Shown here in pieces: positions 17,233 through 25,999 of a stretch of 64,000 bases of DNA (position 1 is its first letter; each line of letters starts with the position of its first letter). Origin of the DNA: FEN-1297 sp963834015 (GTDB taxonomy: Bacteria; Bacteroidota; Ignavibacteria; Ignavibacteriales; Ignavibacteriaceae); NCBI GenBank assembly GCA_963834015.1, contig CAWIAG010000003.1, positions 434,001 through 498,000 of the forward strand, read 5' to 3'. The notes beneath the pieces were generated by a model. It ran no database searches. It worked only from the letters and a program-made list of their open reading frames with translations, and was not told the DNA's origin. The position numbers were made by a program, and so were the translations under genes.

Positions 17233-18681
17233 ATGAGTAAAAAAATATTCCCTTCAAGCCCCATTCTTTTTGTTGATGATGAAGAACATTTTTTATTAAG
17301 CGCCGAACTGACTATGTCTTCAGGCGGAATGAATAATATTGAAACCTGCCGTGACAGCCAGGTAGTAATGGACCTTCTTTCAAAAAAAGATTATTCACTT
17401 GTAGTTCTTGACATAAATATGCCTTACCTATCAGGCCTTGACCTGCTGCCTGCGATAGTTAATAAATATCCTGAAACTCCTGTTATTGTTCTTACCGCCG
17501 TGAATGACGTTGACAGCGCTGTTTTTTGTATGAAAGAAGGCGCTTTTGATTATCTTGTAAAGCCTGTAAGTGATACAAGGCTTGTATCATCTATAAAACG
17601 CGGGCTTGAGATTACACAAATTAAGAATGAAAATGAAATGCTTAAGCAGTCGCTCTTAAGGCAGAAAGTTGAATACCCGGAAGCATTTAAGGAAATTGTA
17701 ACCCGTTGTAATACGATAGAATCTATCTTCAAATACATCGAGGCAATTGCAAAAACCAACCTGCCTGTACTTATTACCGGAGAGACAGGCGTGGGAAAGG
17801 AACTGTTTGCAAAAGCGATTCATTTAGTAAGCGGAAGAAAGGGGGATCTTGTTTCGGTTAATGTTGCCGGTGTTGATGATAATTTCTTTTCCGATACGTT
17901 ATTCGGCCATAAGAAGGGGGCTTTCAGCGGGGCTGATATGGAGAGAAAGGGGCTTATTGAAAAAGCGGATGACGGTACATTATTTCTTGATGAAATAGGT
18001 GATTTAAGCACAGAATCACAGGTAAAATTATTGCGGCTTTTGCAGGACGGAAGTTATTATCCTTTAGGATCGGATATCGCCAAATTATCCGATGCACGGA
18101 TTATTGTAGCTACACACCGCGATATAAAAAGTATGCAGGCAAGCAGTACATTCAGACAGGATTTGTATTACAGGCTTAAATCCCATCATATAATTATTCC
18201 TCCTTTAAGGGATAGAAAAATTGACCTGCCGTACTTAATCGATCATCTTATTTCAAAGGCCTCGGAGCAATTGGGTAAGAAAAGACCTTCGGTCCCGAAA
18301 GAGCTTTATACACTCTTAAGTAATTATCCTTTCCCCGGAAATGTACGCGAACTTGAGGGGATGATTTTTGATGCTATAAGCGTTCATACATCCGGGATAC
18401 TTTCACTTGAATCAATAAGAAAAAAAATTAATGACTACAATGAAGAAATAAATCATAAGATCAGTGCATCGAATGGTGTACTGCATCAGGCTGATGAATT
18501 AATTTATTTCCCGGGGAGATTTCCAAGTCTGAAAGAAACAGAAGAAACACTAATTGAGGAAGCTTTGAAAAGAGCCGACGGCAATCAGACAATTGCCGCC
18601 GAATTACTCGGAATATCAAGGCGGGCATTGAATAACCGCCTGCGCAGGGCTGAGGGCAGTGAGCAAAGCGGCCGGAAATAA
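17233..18681 (+). CDS. Sigma-54-dependent response regulator (NtrC family)
   Basis: A 482-aa transcription activator. Receiver domain residues about 8-125 with acidic pocket VDDEEH, phospho-Asp in VVLDINMP (about residue 60) and LVKPVSD lysine. The AAA+ domain (about 150-390) has Walker A GETGVGKELFAKAIH, the sigma-54 contact loop GAFSGAD (a Ser variant of GAFTGA), Walker B LFLDEIGDL, and the NYPFPGNVRELE sensor region. A Fis-type helix-turn-helix at the end (NQTIAAELLGISRRALNNRL) binds enhancers. Partner of the kinase just upstream. Targets are unknown; a weak GG-N10-G promoter-like site precedes the next gene. Confidence 0.94.
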   Translation: MSKKIFPSSPILFVDDEEHFLLSAELTMSSGGMNNIETCRDSQVVMDLLSKKDYSLVVLDINMPYLSGLDLLPAIVNKYPETPVIVLTAVNDVDSAVFCMKEGAFDYLVKPVSDTRLVSSIKRGLEITQIKNENEMLKQSLLRQKVEYPEAFKEIVTRCNTIESIFKYIEAIAKTNLPVLITGETGVGKELFAKAIHLVSGRKGDLVSVNVAGVDDNFFSDTLFGHKKGAFSGADMERKGLIEKADDGTLFLDEIGDLSTESQVKLLRLLQDGSYYPLGSDIAKLSDARIIVATHRDIKSMQASSTFRQDLYYRLKSHHIIIPPLRDRKIDLPYLIDHLISKASEQLGKKRPSVPKELYTLLSNYPFPGNVRELEGMIFDAISVHTSGILSLESIRKKINDYNEEINHKISASNGVLHQADELIYFPGRFPSLKETEETLIEEALKRADGNQTIAAELLGISRRALNNRLRRAEGSEQSGRK

Positions 18682-18914
18682 AAAGATATATAATTAAGAG
18701 CTGATTTTAATTATCATACAAATTTTATCCCTGCCACAATTCTTCCAACTGCCACTAAGGTTCATATCTAATTAACTACTTAAATATCAATAAGATACAG
18801 ATTTTTATCAGATATTGTACTCGTTTTTGTGGCACCTATCCGTACATTAATCACATAATGATATTAATACCATAATTATATCTGATTAAATAATTTACAG
18901 GATTTTACAAATTC

Positions 18915-18930
18915 TGGTATGCTAATTGAA
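18915..18930 (+). promoter_or_regulatory. Possible sigma-54 promoter (-24/-12)
   Basis: TGGTATGCTAATTGAA has the GG-N10-G spacing of sigma-54 promoters but lacks the consensus C of the -12 GC. It lies 28 bp before the secreted-protein gene that follows the sigma-54 activator. Weak by itself. Confidence 0.25.
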
Positions 18931-18957
18931 TATTATGTCATGAATTTTTAAAACATA

Positions 18958-19398
18958 ATGAAAGACAAAATCATGAGAACAGGTTATTTGAAAACAGCGG
19001 CCATAGTATTAATACTCTTAGCTTTTTCAATTCGTATTGATGCTCAACCAAATTACAGTGAGAAAAACAGACCGGACATTGAAAAAGCTTTGCAGATTTT
19101 TCCTGCATCTCTAAAAAGCGATGTTCCGGGTATTGTAGAATCAACAATTTATAATGTTGTAGTATACAAAAAGTATTTCCCTGAAAAAGATTATGCGAAT
19201 ATTGTAAACGTATTAAATTCTGTTGCACGGGAAAATGAAGATCCTGCAATACGTTATAAAGCGTACCTTGCAGAAATGTATTTGAATTCAAATGTAAAAG
19301 TTGATATTAAACCGGAATCTCCCGCGCAAGATCATGAATACATTTTTATTCAGATTGCAGATCAATTGGAAAAGAACTTATTGGTAGCTGATAAATAA
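18958..19398 (+). CDS. Small secreted protein of unknown function
   Basis: A 146-aa protein with a signal peptide (TAAIVLILLAFSIRIDA, cleavage near residue 30, giving a mature start QPNYSEKNRPD). The mature part is helical (KALQIFPASLKSDV, ARENEDPAIRYKAYLAEMY) and resembles a short TPR-like or helical-repeat protein. A second in-frame ATG at 18973 (MRTGYLK) could be the true start. No family was recognised. It is placed directly after the NtrC-type regulator and followed by a strong terminator, so it forms its own transcript, possibly controlled by that regulator (inference). Confidence 0.7.
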   Translation: MKDKIMRTGYLKTAAIVLILLAFSIRIDAQPNYSEKNRPDIEKALQIFPASLKSDVPGIVESTIYNVVVYKKYFPEKDYANIVNVLNSVARENEDPAIRYKAYLAEMYLNSNVKVDIKPESPAQDHEYIFIQIADQLEKNLLVADK

Positions 19399-19475
19399 AT
19401 AGTTAATTAAACAAAACTTCCTCCTCGTTGTTAATAATTTGTTAGTTAGTTATTAACAAAAAGAATAAATCCACA

Positions 19476-19517
19476 AGCTGTTGTTTCCCCGGGAGAGGGG
19501 AAACAACGGCTTTTTTA
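19476..19517 (+). terminator. Strong intrinsic terminator
   Basis: A 15-bp stem AGCTGTTGTTTCCCC / GGGGAAACAACGGCT (one T-G pair) with a GGGAGA loop, followed by TTTTTT. It ends the transcript of the small secreted protein. Confidence 0.9.
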
Positions 19518-19623
19518 TTTTTAAAATAAACTTTTTTCCCTTTTCATAAGTATTCATGTTATTCATATTAACATAAAGATTGTAAATATTTAGCAAGATA
19601 ATTATATTTACCGGTGTTTTTTT

Positions 19624-19697
19624 GCACCAGTAGCTCAATTGGATAGAGCATCTGACTACGGATCAGAAGGTTTGGGGTTCGAATCCCTACTGGTGCA
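19624..19697 (+). tRNA. tRNA-Arg (anticodon ACG)
   Basis: 74-nt cloverleaf. Acceptor GCACCAG / CTGGTGC, D-arm GCTC...GAGC, anticodon arm TCTGA-CTACGGA-TCAGA giving ACG, T-arm with GGTTCGAATCC. CCA not encoded. Its A34 is the expected target of TadA, encoded at 8285-8770. Phage-type remnants lie immediately downstream, consistent with a tRNA gene used as an integration site. Confidence 0.95.
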
Positions 19698-19934
19698 CTA
19701 AAAAAATTCTTTTTTGTGTTAAATTCAAACTTTCCATTCTGATTATTCTGTAATACGACCTAAATATCTGCGAATATGTAATGAACGTTTTTTAGCCTGC
19801 CGGAAACCGTTGTTCTAAACCATTTAATAACGAGGTTTATATGATGCTTTTCAAGTGTGGACCATATGTTGAAACTCCGGTTATTGGTTCGTCGAAGAGT
19901 AGCTCAATAGTAATAGGCTGGTTTATGGAAATTT
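19698..19934. other. Short non-coding stretch with a tRNA-like 11-mer
   Basis: AGTAGCTCAAT at 19898-19908 repeats exactly part of the D-arm of the tRNA-Arg gene (19629-19639). On the minus strand, a 47-codon fragment ending LKNVHYIFADI lies between two stops (about 19760-19900), unrecognised and probably degraded. Confidence 0.35.
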
Positions 19935-20471
19935 TCAGCTTCGGTCCGCTTGTCGTAACTTTATATCCTTTGATTTATTATTAATTGTTAATTTAAATTC
20001 TTCCTTACCTTCAATTAATGTAATCCCGGGCAAGATATGCTCACTGCTTTTGAGATAGGCTTTTATTTTGTTTAGGCCGGGCTTAACAGTTTCCGGAATA
20101 ACAGTTATTACTTCTTGTGTTGCGCCCTCAAGGAACTTTTACATGTCGGATATTTTCACCTTGTCGGGAAGTTTCCGGATCTTTAATGTTCCACAGGGTA
20201 GGTCGATGGTTTTCTTTCCGTCTTCGCGGATGTAGGACTTAAGCTTTAGCTTTAATATATTTAGTTTATCTTGCATACCGGAACAATGCTTCAGGGCCCA
20301 TTCCTTTACGATCCTGGCCACTTCCTCTGCGTTACTAAAGTTCTGAGCGATTTCTGTCTCAAGCCGTATCACCTCCGCGATTAAGAAGTCGAAGTATGCA
20401 TTCATTTGTTTGGTTTCATCTGCCTATGCTTCCGCAATGAGGGTATCAATGAAATTAGTTTCTTCAGTCAT
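19935..20471 (-). pseudogene. Phage Gam / Gp157-like gene broken by two stop codons
   Basis: One continuous reading frame of 178 codons from an ATG at 20471 to a TGA at 19935, interrupted only by a TAG (20424-20426) and a TAA (20139-20141), with no frameshift. It begins MTEETNFIDTLIAEA, has a long coiled coil (RLETEIAQNFSNAEEVAR) and the stretch YIREDGKKTIDLPCGTLKI, then an alpha/beta tail TVKPGLNKIKAYLKSS. This order (coiled coil, G-K-K-x-I-x-x-P-x-G strand, C-terminal K-x-x-L-K-x-G-like helix) fits phage host-nuclease-inhibitor Gam and siphovirus Gp157 proteins, which protect linear DNA ends. It overlaps the upstream small gene by eight bases. Decay after integration is the simplest reading. 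Confidence 0.68.
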
Positions 20472-20625
20472 AAGTATTTTCCTTTGTTTGTTGGTATAGT
20501 TTTCGTTTATTTAATAAGTATTGCTCAACGGCTTCATTTACTATTTGTGCCATAGGTTTATTCTCCATCTGCTTCCATAAATAAATCTGGCGAAAAAAAT
20601 CCTCCCTGATCTTGGGCGGATACAT
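20464..20625 (-). CDS. Small ribbon-helix-helix-like phage protein
   Basis: An intact 53-aa gene starting MYPPKIREDFFRQIYLWK, with a good ribosome binding site (GAAAGGA, 5-6 bases before the ATG). The sequence has a short strand then two helices (DFFRQIYLWKQMENKPMAQIVNEAVEQYLL), the layout of ribbon-helix-helix DNA-binding proteins found in phage early regions and plasmids. Its end overlaps the start of the broken Gam-like gene (ATGACTGA), indicating a former two-gene operon. An inverted repeat about 200 bp upstream (20821-20844) could be an operator. Function as repressor is inferred only. Confidence 0.6.
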   Translation of the reverse strand: MYPPKIREDFFRQIYLWKQMENKPMAQIVNEAVEQYLLNKRKLYQQTKENTYD

Positions 20626-20820
20626 AAAAATTCCTTTCAATTTGAATTATTGTTGTTGGGTTAATTAAGACTATTATGGTTTCTGAAAGTTAAAAGTTCG
20701 AATTTGAATAATGGGTTTCGCGGGCGAGAATTATTCTTCCACCTATAATTTATAATTTCCGGTCAGCTTTTGGTAGAAATCTTGCTTATTGTTCTTTTAT
20801 AGAGAATTATTATATTATAA

Positions 20821-20844
20821 ATGTAGTAAATTTAGACACTACAT
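20821..20844. promoter_or_regulatory. Inverted repeat ATGTAGT-N10-ACTACAT
   Basis: A perfect 7-bp dyad between the divergently oriented small phage gene (minus) and the secreted-protein gene (plus). It may be a binding site for either unit's regulator. The remaining 20626-21012 stretch shows no gene. Confidence 0.35.
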
Positions 20845-21024
20845 TTATACTATGCATTTTATGCTCAGAGTAGGTAGCTCTTATATACAAATATGCAAAA
20901 ATAATTTCCTTTACATACTATTTTATTTTTAATGGTTTAAGTTTTTCGTGCATAGGGAACTAAAATTTAAGTTTTGTAAATAAATCTTAATAATTAAATT
21001 ATTTTGAATATTAAGGAGGTAATG

Positions 21025-22362
21025 ATGATAAGTCTATCTTTTTTTAGAAGATTTCTTCCTGTAATTATTTTAACAGTAGCCCCCAATTTAAATGCACAGT
21101 TCCTGCAAACAAATTTTCTTAGTTATTCTAATCTTCCTATATCTGCTATGACGATTACGACTGATAATAAATTATTTGTCGGTTCAGCACAGTACAATAG
21201 TGGTGGAGTTTATACATCATCCGATACCGGCAAAACATGGGATAAAATAAATGATTATTATATGAGTTATCCTATTTCATCTATGTCTTCTAATGGAAAT
21301 GGTAGAATATTAGTTTGCAATGAATTTTGGCCGAATTATTCTAAAGACGAGGGGAGTTCCTGGTCTAATTATAATTTGGGTCTTGTTGGTGAAGATTATG
21401 GTGAACAGAATATTCCCTCTGGCGGAATCGTTTCACCTAATAATTCTATATTCGTAGCAGGACTTTATTTGGGATTCCAAACTCAAGCTTGGATTGCTCG
21501 TTCAACGGATGATGGTGTTTCTTGGGGCAACCTTTCTATATCTTATGAAGAAATTTTTTCTCTTACTGCTTCGGACAACAATTTTATTTATGCCTTTGCT
21601 GAAGATTTTGGAAGCCCGGAAGTTGGAGTAACTGGACCAAGTTATCTTATTCGATCTACAGATAACGGTAACAATTGGAAAAATATTTTTACTTTTTATA
21701 ATGATTATTCAACAGTTATTCCTGAAAATTTTAATTCGTTAAGCAGTTGCTTTAATGGGAATATTTTTTTTAGTTCTAATCTTGGGATATATCGTTCTAC
21801 GAATTATGGTGATAATTGGGTTAAAATTGATAGCTTGTCAAATCATACCGAATTTGAAAATTTTACATTTTATAGTGATAGCTATGGAAGTGTTGGTTTT
21901 GCAAGCAATAGTTATGGTATTTTCAGCACAAAGGATAATGGACAAACATGGATCTGCATCGATTCCTCTCTTCAGGCAACAGCAATGGCTGTAGGTGCTG
22001 ATAACTATCTTTATGTTGGAACCAGTAAGTTGGGACTTTTACGAAGTACTTTTTCTATAAAGAGTTTTTTAACAAATGTAACTAATCATGAACTGAAAAA
22101 ACAGTTCCTTCTCGAACAAAACTACCCAAACCCATTTAATCCAACAACAACCATCAATTACTCACTTCCGGAACCGGGAATTGTTACAATAAAACTTTAT
22201 GATATTGTCGGCAGAGAAATAAAAACACTTATTAATGAAGGAAAATCAACGGGCAATTATTCGGTACAATTCAACGGAAGTAATTTAGCAAGCGGCGTTT
22301 ATTTCTATCGTATGCAGTCCGGAAGTTTTGTTGAGACAAAAAAACTTATACTGATGAAATAG
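21025..22362 (+). CDS. Secreted BNR/beta-propeller-like protein with type IX sorting tail
   Basis: A 445-aa exported protein. Start chosen at the second of two adjacent ATGs, five bases after the ribosome binding site AAGGAGG. Signal peptide RRFLPVIILTVAPNLNAQ. The body has repeated S-x-D-x-G-x-x-W motifs (SSDTGKTWDKI, RSTDDGVSWGNL, RSTDNGNNWKN, RSTNYGDNWVKI, STKDNGQTWICI), i.e. Asp-box/sialidase-like beta-propeller blades; no catalytic Arg triad or Tyr was identified. The last about 80 residues form the type IX secretion sorting domain with NYPNPFNPTTTINYSLPEPG. It is therefore probably surface-displayed or released. Binding target unknown. Confidence 0.82.
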   Translation: MISLSFFRRFLPVIILTVAPNLNAQFLQTNFLSYSNLPISAMTITTDNKLFVGSAQYNSGGVYTSSDTGKTWDKINDYYMSYPISSMSSNGNGRILVCNEFWPNYSKDEGSSWSNYNLGLVGEDYGEQNIPSGGIVSPNNSIFVAGLYLGFQTQAWIARSTDDGVSWGNLSISYEEIFSLTASDNNFIYAFAEDFGSPEVGVTGPSYLIRSTDNGNNWKNIFTFYNDYSTVIPENFNSLSSCFNGNIFFSSNLGIYRSTNYGDNWVKIDSLSNHTEFENFTFYSDSYGSVGFASNSYGIFSTKDNGQTWICIDSSLQATAMAVGADNYLYVGTSKLGLLRSTFSIKSFLTNVTNHELKKQFLLEQNYPNPFNPTTTINYSLPEPGIVTIKLYDIVGREIKTLINEGKSTGNYSVQFNGSNLASGVYFYRMQSGSFVETKKLILMK

Positions 22363-22497
22363 GAATTCTTATTTTCAAGACTTAACGGATGCGTTAGCCG
22401 GAGCTAAGTCGTTAGACTTGATGTGTGTCTGAATAAGTAGTGTATTAAAATTGAATGTTGTTTGAAAGAAAATAATTGAGGATTCTGGCTGGTGTTT

Positions 22498-23039
22498 TTA
22501 GTAAAGATATATTATTAAGCTGTTCTTTAAGGTTCTGACTTTATCTTTTCGGCCGATGCTTTGAGCAATAGCCTTTACTTTATAGTTGCCATGTGCCAAA
22601 ATACATTCATCCTCAAGGTTTAATACAGTATCACTCAATAATATATCTCTGTTTCCGGCAAGAATCTCATTTATTCCGTAAAATAAATCCGCGCGCAAGG
22701 ATTCATTTGAACATACCCGGACCTCTTCTAATTCCGTGACAGCCTGATTTAATTCCTGATACCGGCTTACACTACTATTTTTCTATACATGATAAGCTAA
22801 ACCAATATTAGCATGCATGGAAATTGTATCGGATACAGTACCCATAAGATTTTCTTTATCTCCAATCCATAATATTGAATCGTGGACACTTGAACTTCAC
22901 TCATAAATCTCATATAGTATAATATTAAAATTAATGATCTTTCTTCACTGGAAAAATCTGACATCTTTCTTAGTAAATCCGACTGTATAGTTTCGATGCC
23001 TTCTTTCAGGATATGCTGCGGGACTTTACTTAGCCGCCA
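22498..23039 (-). pseudogene. Unrecognised degenerate coding region
   Basis: On the minus strand, coding-like text runs from about 23039 (LWRLSKVPQHILKEGIETIQ) through MSDFSSEERSLILILYYMRF, then changes frame near 22895 (DSILWIGDKENLMGTVSDTI), crosses a TAG at about 22785, and continues as SRYQELNQAVTELEEVRV to LIIYLY and a stop at 22498. At least one frameshift and one stop separate the parts. A 66-aa open piece (22498-22698) is its tail. It resembles a helical protein but no family was recognised. The whole 22363-23368 interval otherwise holds no intact gene; a + strand hydrophobic fragment (about 23012-23122, ending GDYDKLIK) may be the tail of another lost membrane protein. Confidence 0.45.
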
Positions 23040-23368
23040 TAGCTTTCTTGCTCTCCTTCGCTTTATTCATTTCAGGTGCATGGCTCCTCTTCATTGGCGA
23101 TTACGACAAGCTTATTAAATAAGCTTACCTGCAATGTTTTTAATAGGCTCAAATTTAATTTTTAGATTTTTATCTCACATTATAGCTATTCGAATATCCT
23201 TCCGGGTTTGTAGCCTTTTTTTTGTGTAATCAAATTGACCAGTTTCCAGAAAGTGATTCATTTAGAAAATATCCATTATGTATTAATCAAATATTATTTT
23301 TAAAAATATTGGAAAGATTTACAAACTGTAATATTTTGTATTATCAATATCGGGTTATAATTTCACAT

Positions 23369-25762
23369 ATGCTTTCTAACTTAAAAATTATTGGGATATC
23401 TGCTGTAAGTTTATTACTGCTTTTCGGCTGCGGCAGGAAAGAATTAAAAAAAATTACCGTAAAAGTCCATGCAGAAGGATTGAGTGATTCAAGTACCGTA
23501 TATATTACGGGAAACTCCGGTCAATTAGGAGATTGGGACCCATCAGCGGTAAAATTGAAAAAGGATTCTGCTAACTGGTGGAGCAGAACATTTTATTTCA
23601 GGAAAGGGGAAAAACTTGAATACGATTTTACACGGGGTTCTTACACTAAAGATTCATTCGGGCCTAAAGGTATGTTATATCCCTTCCATCAATATGTAAG
23701 CGTAAATAATGATTCAATTGTGTATACCAATATTAATGGATGGAAGGATAAAACCGGCGGTTATATTTCTCTAACTGCAAATGATTTTAATAATACTAAT
23801 AACTTGATAGTTGGTTCCGGGTGGAAATATCACTCCGGTGACAGCATAGCATGGGCCGGTCCGGATTATAACGACAGTAATTGGGAAGTTACAAGTACAT
23901 TTTTAAACCCGGATGATCATCCGTTAAGCGGCTGGAACGGTATCGGCTGGTTTAGGATAAAAGTAAACCTTGATAGTGCATTATTGCAAAAATCATTCAT
24001 GTTCAATCTTTGGGAAGCTGGAGCTTCGGAAATTTATTTAGACGGGAAATTATTAAATAAATCCGGTAAAGTAGGCAGCAGTAAGGAAAATGAAATTTTA
24101 TTTGAAGAAAGAACTCCCCGGCCTGTTGTTTTTTCAAAAAATCCAATCCATTTAATTGCAGTAAGATTCTCTGATCACTCAACAAATTATTTTAATGATA
24201 AAGGATTTTATGCCGGTTTTGAGCTGATGATCGGGTATACAAATGACCTGGTGAAAGCGCGTTTAACTGCAGTTGAAAATAGTTTATATAATCAAATAAT
24301 ATTTGCCGCTATTCCATTTACATTGGCAATGTTTCATTTTATAATATTTATTTTTTATCCTCATTCTAAAGAGAATATTTTCTATGCTTTGTGTATGATT
24401 GGATTTGCCGGTATCGTTGTTATTGTTAACCAGGGAATTTTTACCACAAATCTATTCCAGGTAATAAATTTAGATAAACTTGCGCTAATTTTTGAAAATA
24501 CAGCAATTATCTTTGGTCTGTTGACTTCATACTATGCGATTTACGGGAAATTTCCAAAACATGGATGGATTTTGATCGCTATCGCTTCGGTACTTATTAT
24601 CTGGGATTCAATAAGCTTATTGCAGGTAAGTTCAATTCAGGATATATTTTTATTATTTGTAATATTGGAAATGCTCAGATGTATTGTATCTTCTGCAAGG
24701 AAAACGAAAAGCACTTCTATAACTTTAATTGGGTTTTTAATATTACTTGTTTTATTGATTTATCAACTTCTGGTTGCATACAATTTTATAAATCCCATTT
24801 TTGGTTTTACTCACGCTTATTTATATGGAGTCCTGGTTCTCAGTATTTCAATGTCTATAAGGCTTTCTCAAAATTTTGCTTCTACCAATAAACGGCTGGA
24901 AGAACAGCTTGTGCAAGTAAAGGAATTGTCTTACCGGGCATTGGAAAATGAGAGGAAGGTTAAAGAACAGGAGATTGAGAAAAGGCTTTTGGAAGCCGAT
25001 AATAAACGAAAAACTATTGAATTGGAAGAAGCTCGCAGGCTGCAGCTTGCAATGCTGCCGAAGATTATACCTAAATCTAATAGTTGGGAAATCGATGTAT
25101 TCATGCGGACTGCTACGGAGGTAGGAGGAGATTATTATGATTTTCATACTGATAATAAGGGAACTCTTACAATTGCAGTGGGGGATGCAACCGGCCATGG
25201 AGTAAATGCCGGAACAATGGTAGCAGTTACAAAAAGTTTTTTCGGCGAATTTGCCGAAAATGAAAATATTACAGAAATATTTAATAAATATACTACATTC
25301 ATTAAAGCCATGAATTTGGGTAATCTCTATATGGCTATGACAATTGCTAAAATAAATAATGGAAAAATGACAATCTCATCTGCTGGAATGCCGCCGGTAC
25401 TTATTTACCGCGCACAAACAAAAAAAGTAGAAGAGATAATTCTGAAAGGAATGCCTCTTGGCGGGTTTTTAAATTATCCGTATATGCAGGTTGAAATTGA
25501 ATTAGGCATGAATGATTTAGTACTGTTTATGAGCGACGGCCTTCCCGAGATGTTTAATAATACAGATGAAATATTTAGCTATGAAAGAACTAAGGAAGAG
25601 TTTGAAGAAGCAGGAAATAATATATTGCCGGATTCAAATTCACCGGGCAAAGAAATTATACAAAAACTTTTGAACAAAGGGGAAGAATGGGCAGACGGCA
25701 GGGTTCAGGAAGATGATATTACGTTCGTAGTATTAAGAAATTTATTTTACCGGTACGCCTGA
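23369..25762 (+). CDS. Lipoprotein sensor: CBM20-like domain, 7TM region, SpoIIE/PP2C phosphatase
   Basis: A 797-aa signalling protein. Start at the ATG giving MLSNLKIIGISAVSLLLLFG with lipobox Cys at about residue 21; a longer frame from 23222 has no signal and is not used. Residues about 28-130 resemble a starch-binding CBM20 (VYITGNSGQLGDWDPSAVKL, then WWSRTFYFRKGEKLEYDF). Next is a jelly-roll domain (about 140-300; GIGWFRIKVNLDS, SEIYLDGKLLNKSG) as in 7TMR-DISM receptors, then about seven membrane helices (310-510), a coiled coil, and a SpoIIE-type phosphatase (EVGGDYYDF, VGDATGHGVNAG, LVLFMSDGLPEM, EDDITFVVL). Likely senses a glucan outside and dephosphorylates an anti-sigma antagonist inside; the partner is not encoded nearby. 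Confidence 0.85.
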   Translation: MLSNLKIIGISAVSLLLLFGCGRKELKKITVKVHAEGLSDSSTVYITGNSGQLGDWDPSAVKLKKDSANWWSRTFYFRKGEKLEYDFTRGSYTKDSFGPKGMLYPFHQYVSVNNDSIVYTNINGWKDKTGGYISLTANDFNNTNNLIVGSGWKYHSGDSIAWAGPDYNDSNWEVTSTFLNPDDHPLSGWNGIGWFRIKVNLDSALLQKSFMFNLWEAGASEIYLDGKLLNKSGKVGSSKENEILFEERTPRPVVFSKNPIHLIAVRFSDHSTNYFNDKGFYAGFELMIGYTNDLVKARLTAVENSLYNQIIFAAIPFTLAMFHFIIFIFYPHSKENIFYALCMIGFAGIVVIVNQGIFTTNLFQVINLDKLALIFENTAIIFGLLTSYYAIYGKFPKHGWILIAIASVLIIWDSISLLQVSSIQDIFLLFVILEMLRCIVSSARKTKSTSITLIGFLILLVLLIYQLLVAYNFINPIFGFTHAYLYGVLVLSISMSIRLSQNFASTNKRLEEQLVQVKELSYRALENERKVKEQEIEKRLLEADNKRKTIELEEARRLQLAMLPKIIPKSNSWEIDVFMRTATEVGGDYYDFHTDNKGTLTIAVGDATGHGVNAGTMVAVTKSFFGEFAENENITEIFNKYTTFIKAMNLGNLYMAMTIAKINNGKMTISSAGMPPVLIYRAQTKKVEEIILKGMPLGGFLNYPYMQVEIELGMNDLVLFMSDGLPEMFNNTDEIFSYERTKEEFEEAGNNILPDSNSPGKEIIQKLLNKGEEWADGRVQEDDITFVVLRNLFYRYA

Positions 25763-25943
25763 TATTGAAAACTTCATTACAAAAATTGTAGTATAAAGAT
25801 GTAGTATCCGGAATTAATCCAAAATAAATTTTATTTTTTTTTATTATTCTTATTATCGCCATAACTACTGATCTAATACTTATTTAGCCATACTGAAAAT
25901 CTCGCATTTTTTACACACAAGTATATGTTATGTGTTTTAGGAA

Positions 25944-25975
25944 CTTGACAAATAATTATTCCTGTTATAAATTTG
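25944..25975 (+). promoter_or_regulatory. Bacteroidota-type promoter of the LacI regulator gene
   Basis: CTTGACA (25944-25950) and TAAATTTG (25968-25975) match the Bacteroidota TTG-N19/20-TAnnTTTG housekeeping promoter. The palindromic operator begins five bases downstream, over the expected transcription start. Confidence 0.6.
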
Positions 25976-25980
25976 TCTAG

Positions 25981-25994
25981 GTTAAACGTTTAAC
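25981..25994. promoter_or_regulatory. LacI-family operator GTTAAACGTTTAAC
   Basis: A perfect 14-bp palindrome with the central CG typical of LacI-family operators, placed between the promoter and the lacI-type start codon (26000). Its position predicts autorepression of the regulator and the co-directional sugar genes. Confidence 0.7.
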
Positions 25995-25999
25995 TAACT

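Noticed and set aside
18826..18841. TGGCAC followed by CTATCCGTA as a sigma-54 promoter
   Set aside because: It has the -24 box but no GC at the required spacing for the -12 box.
23222..23368. Extended start for the sensor phosphatase
   Set aside because: The extra residues have no family resemblance and would bury the lipoprotein signal sequence inside the protein.
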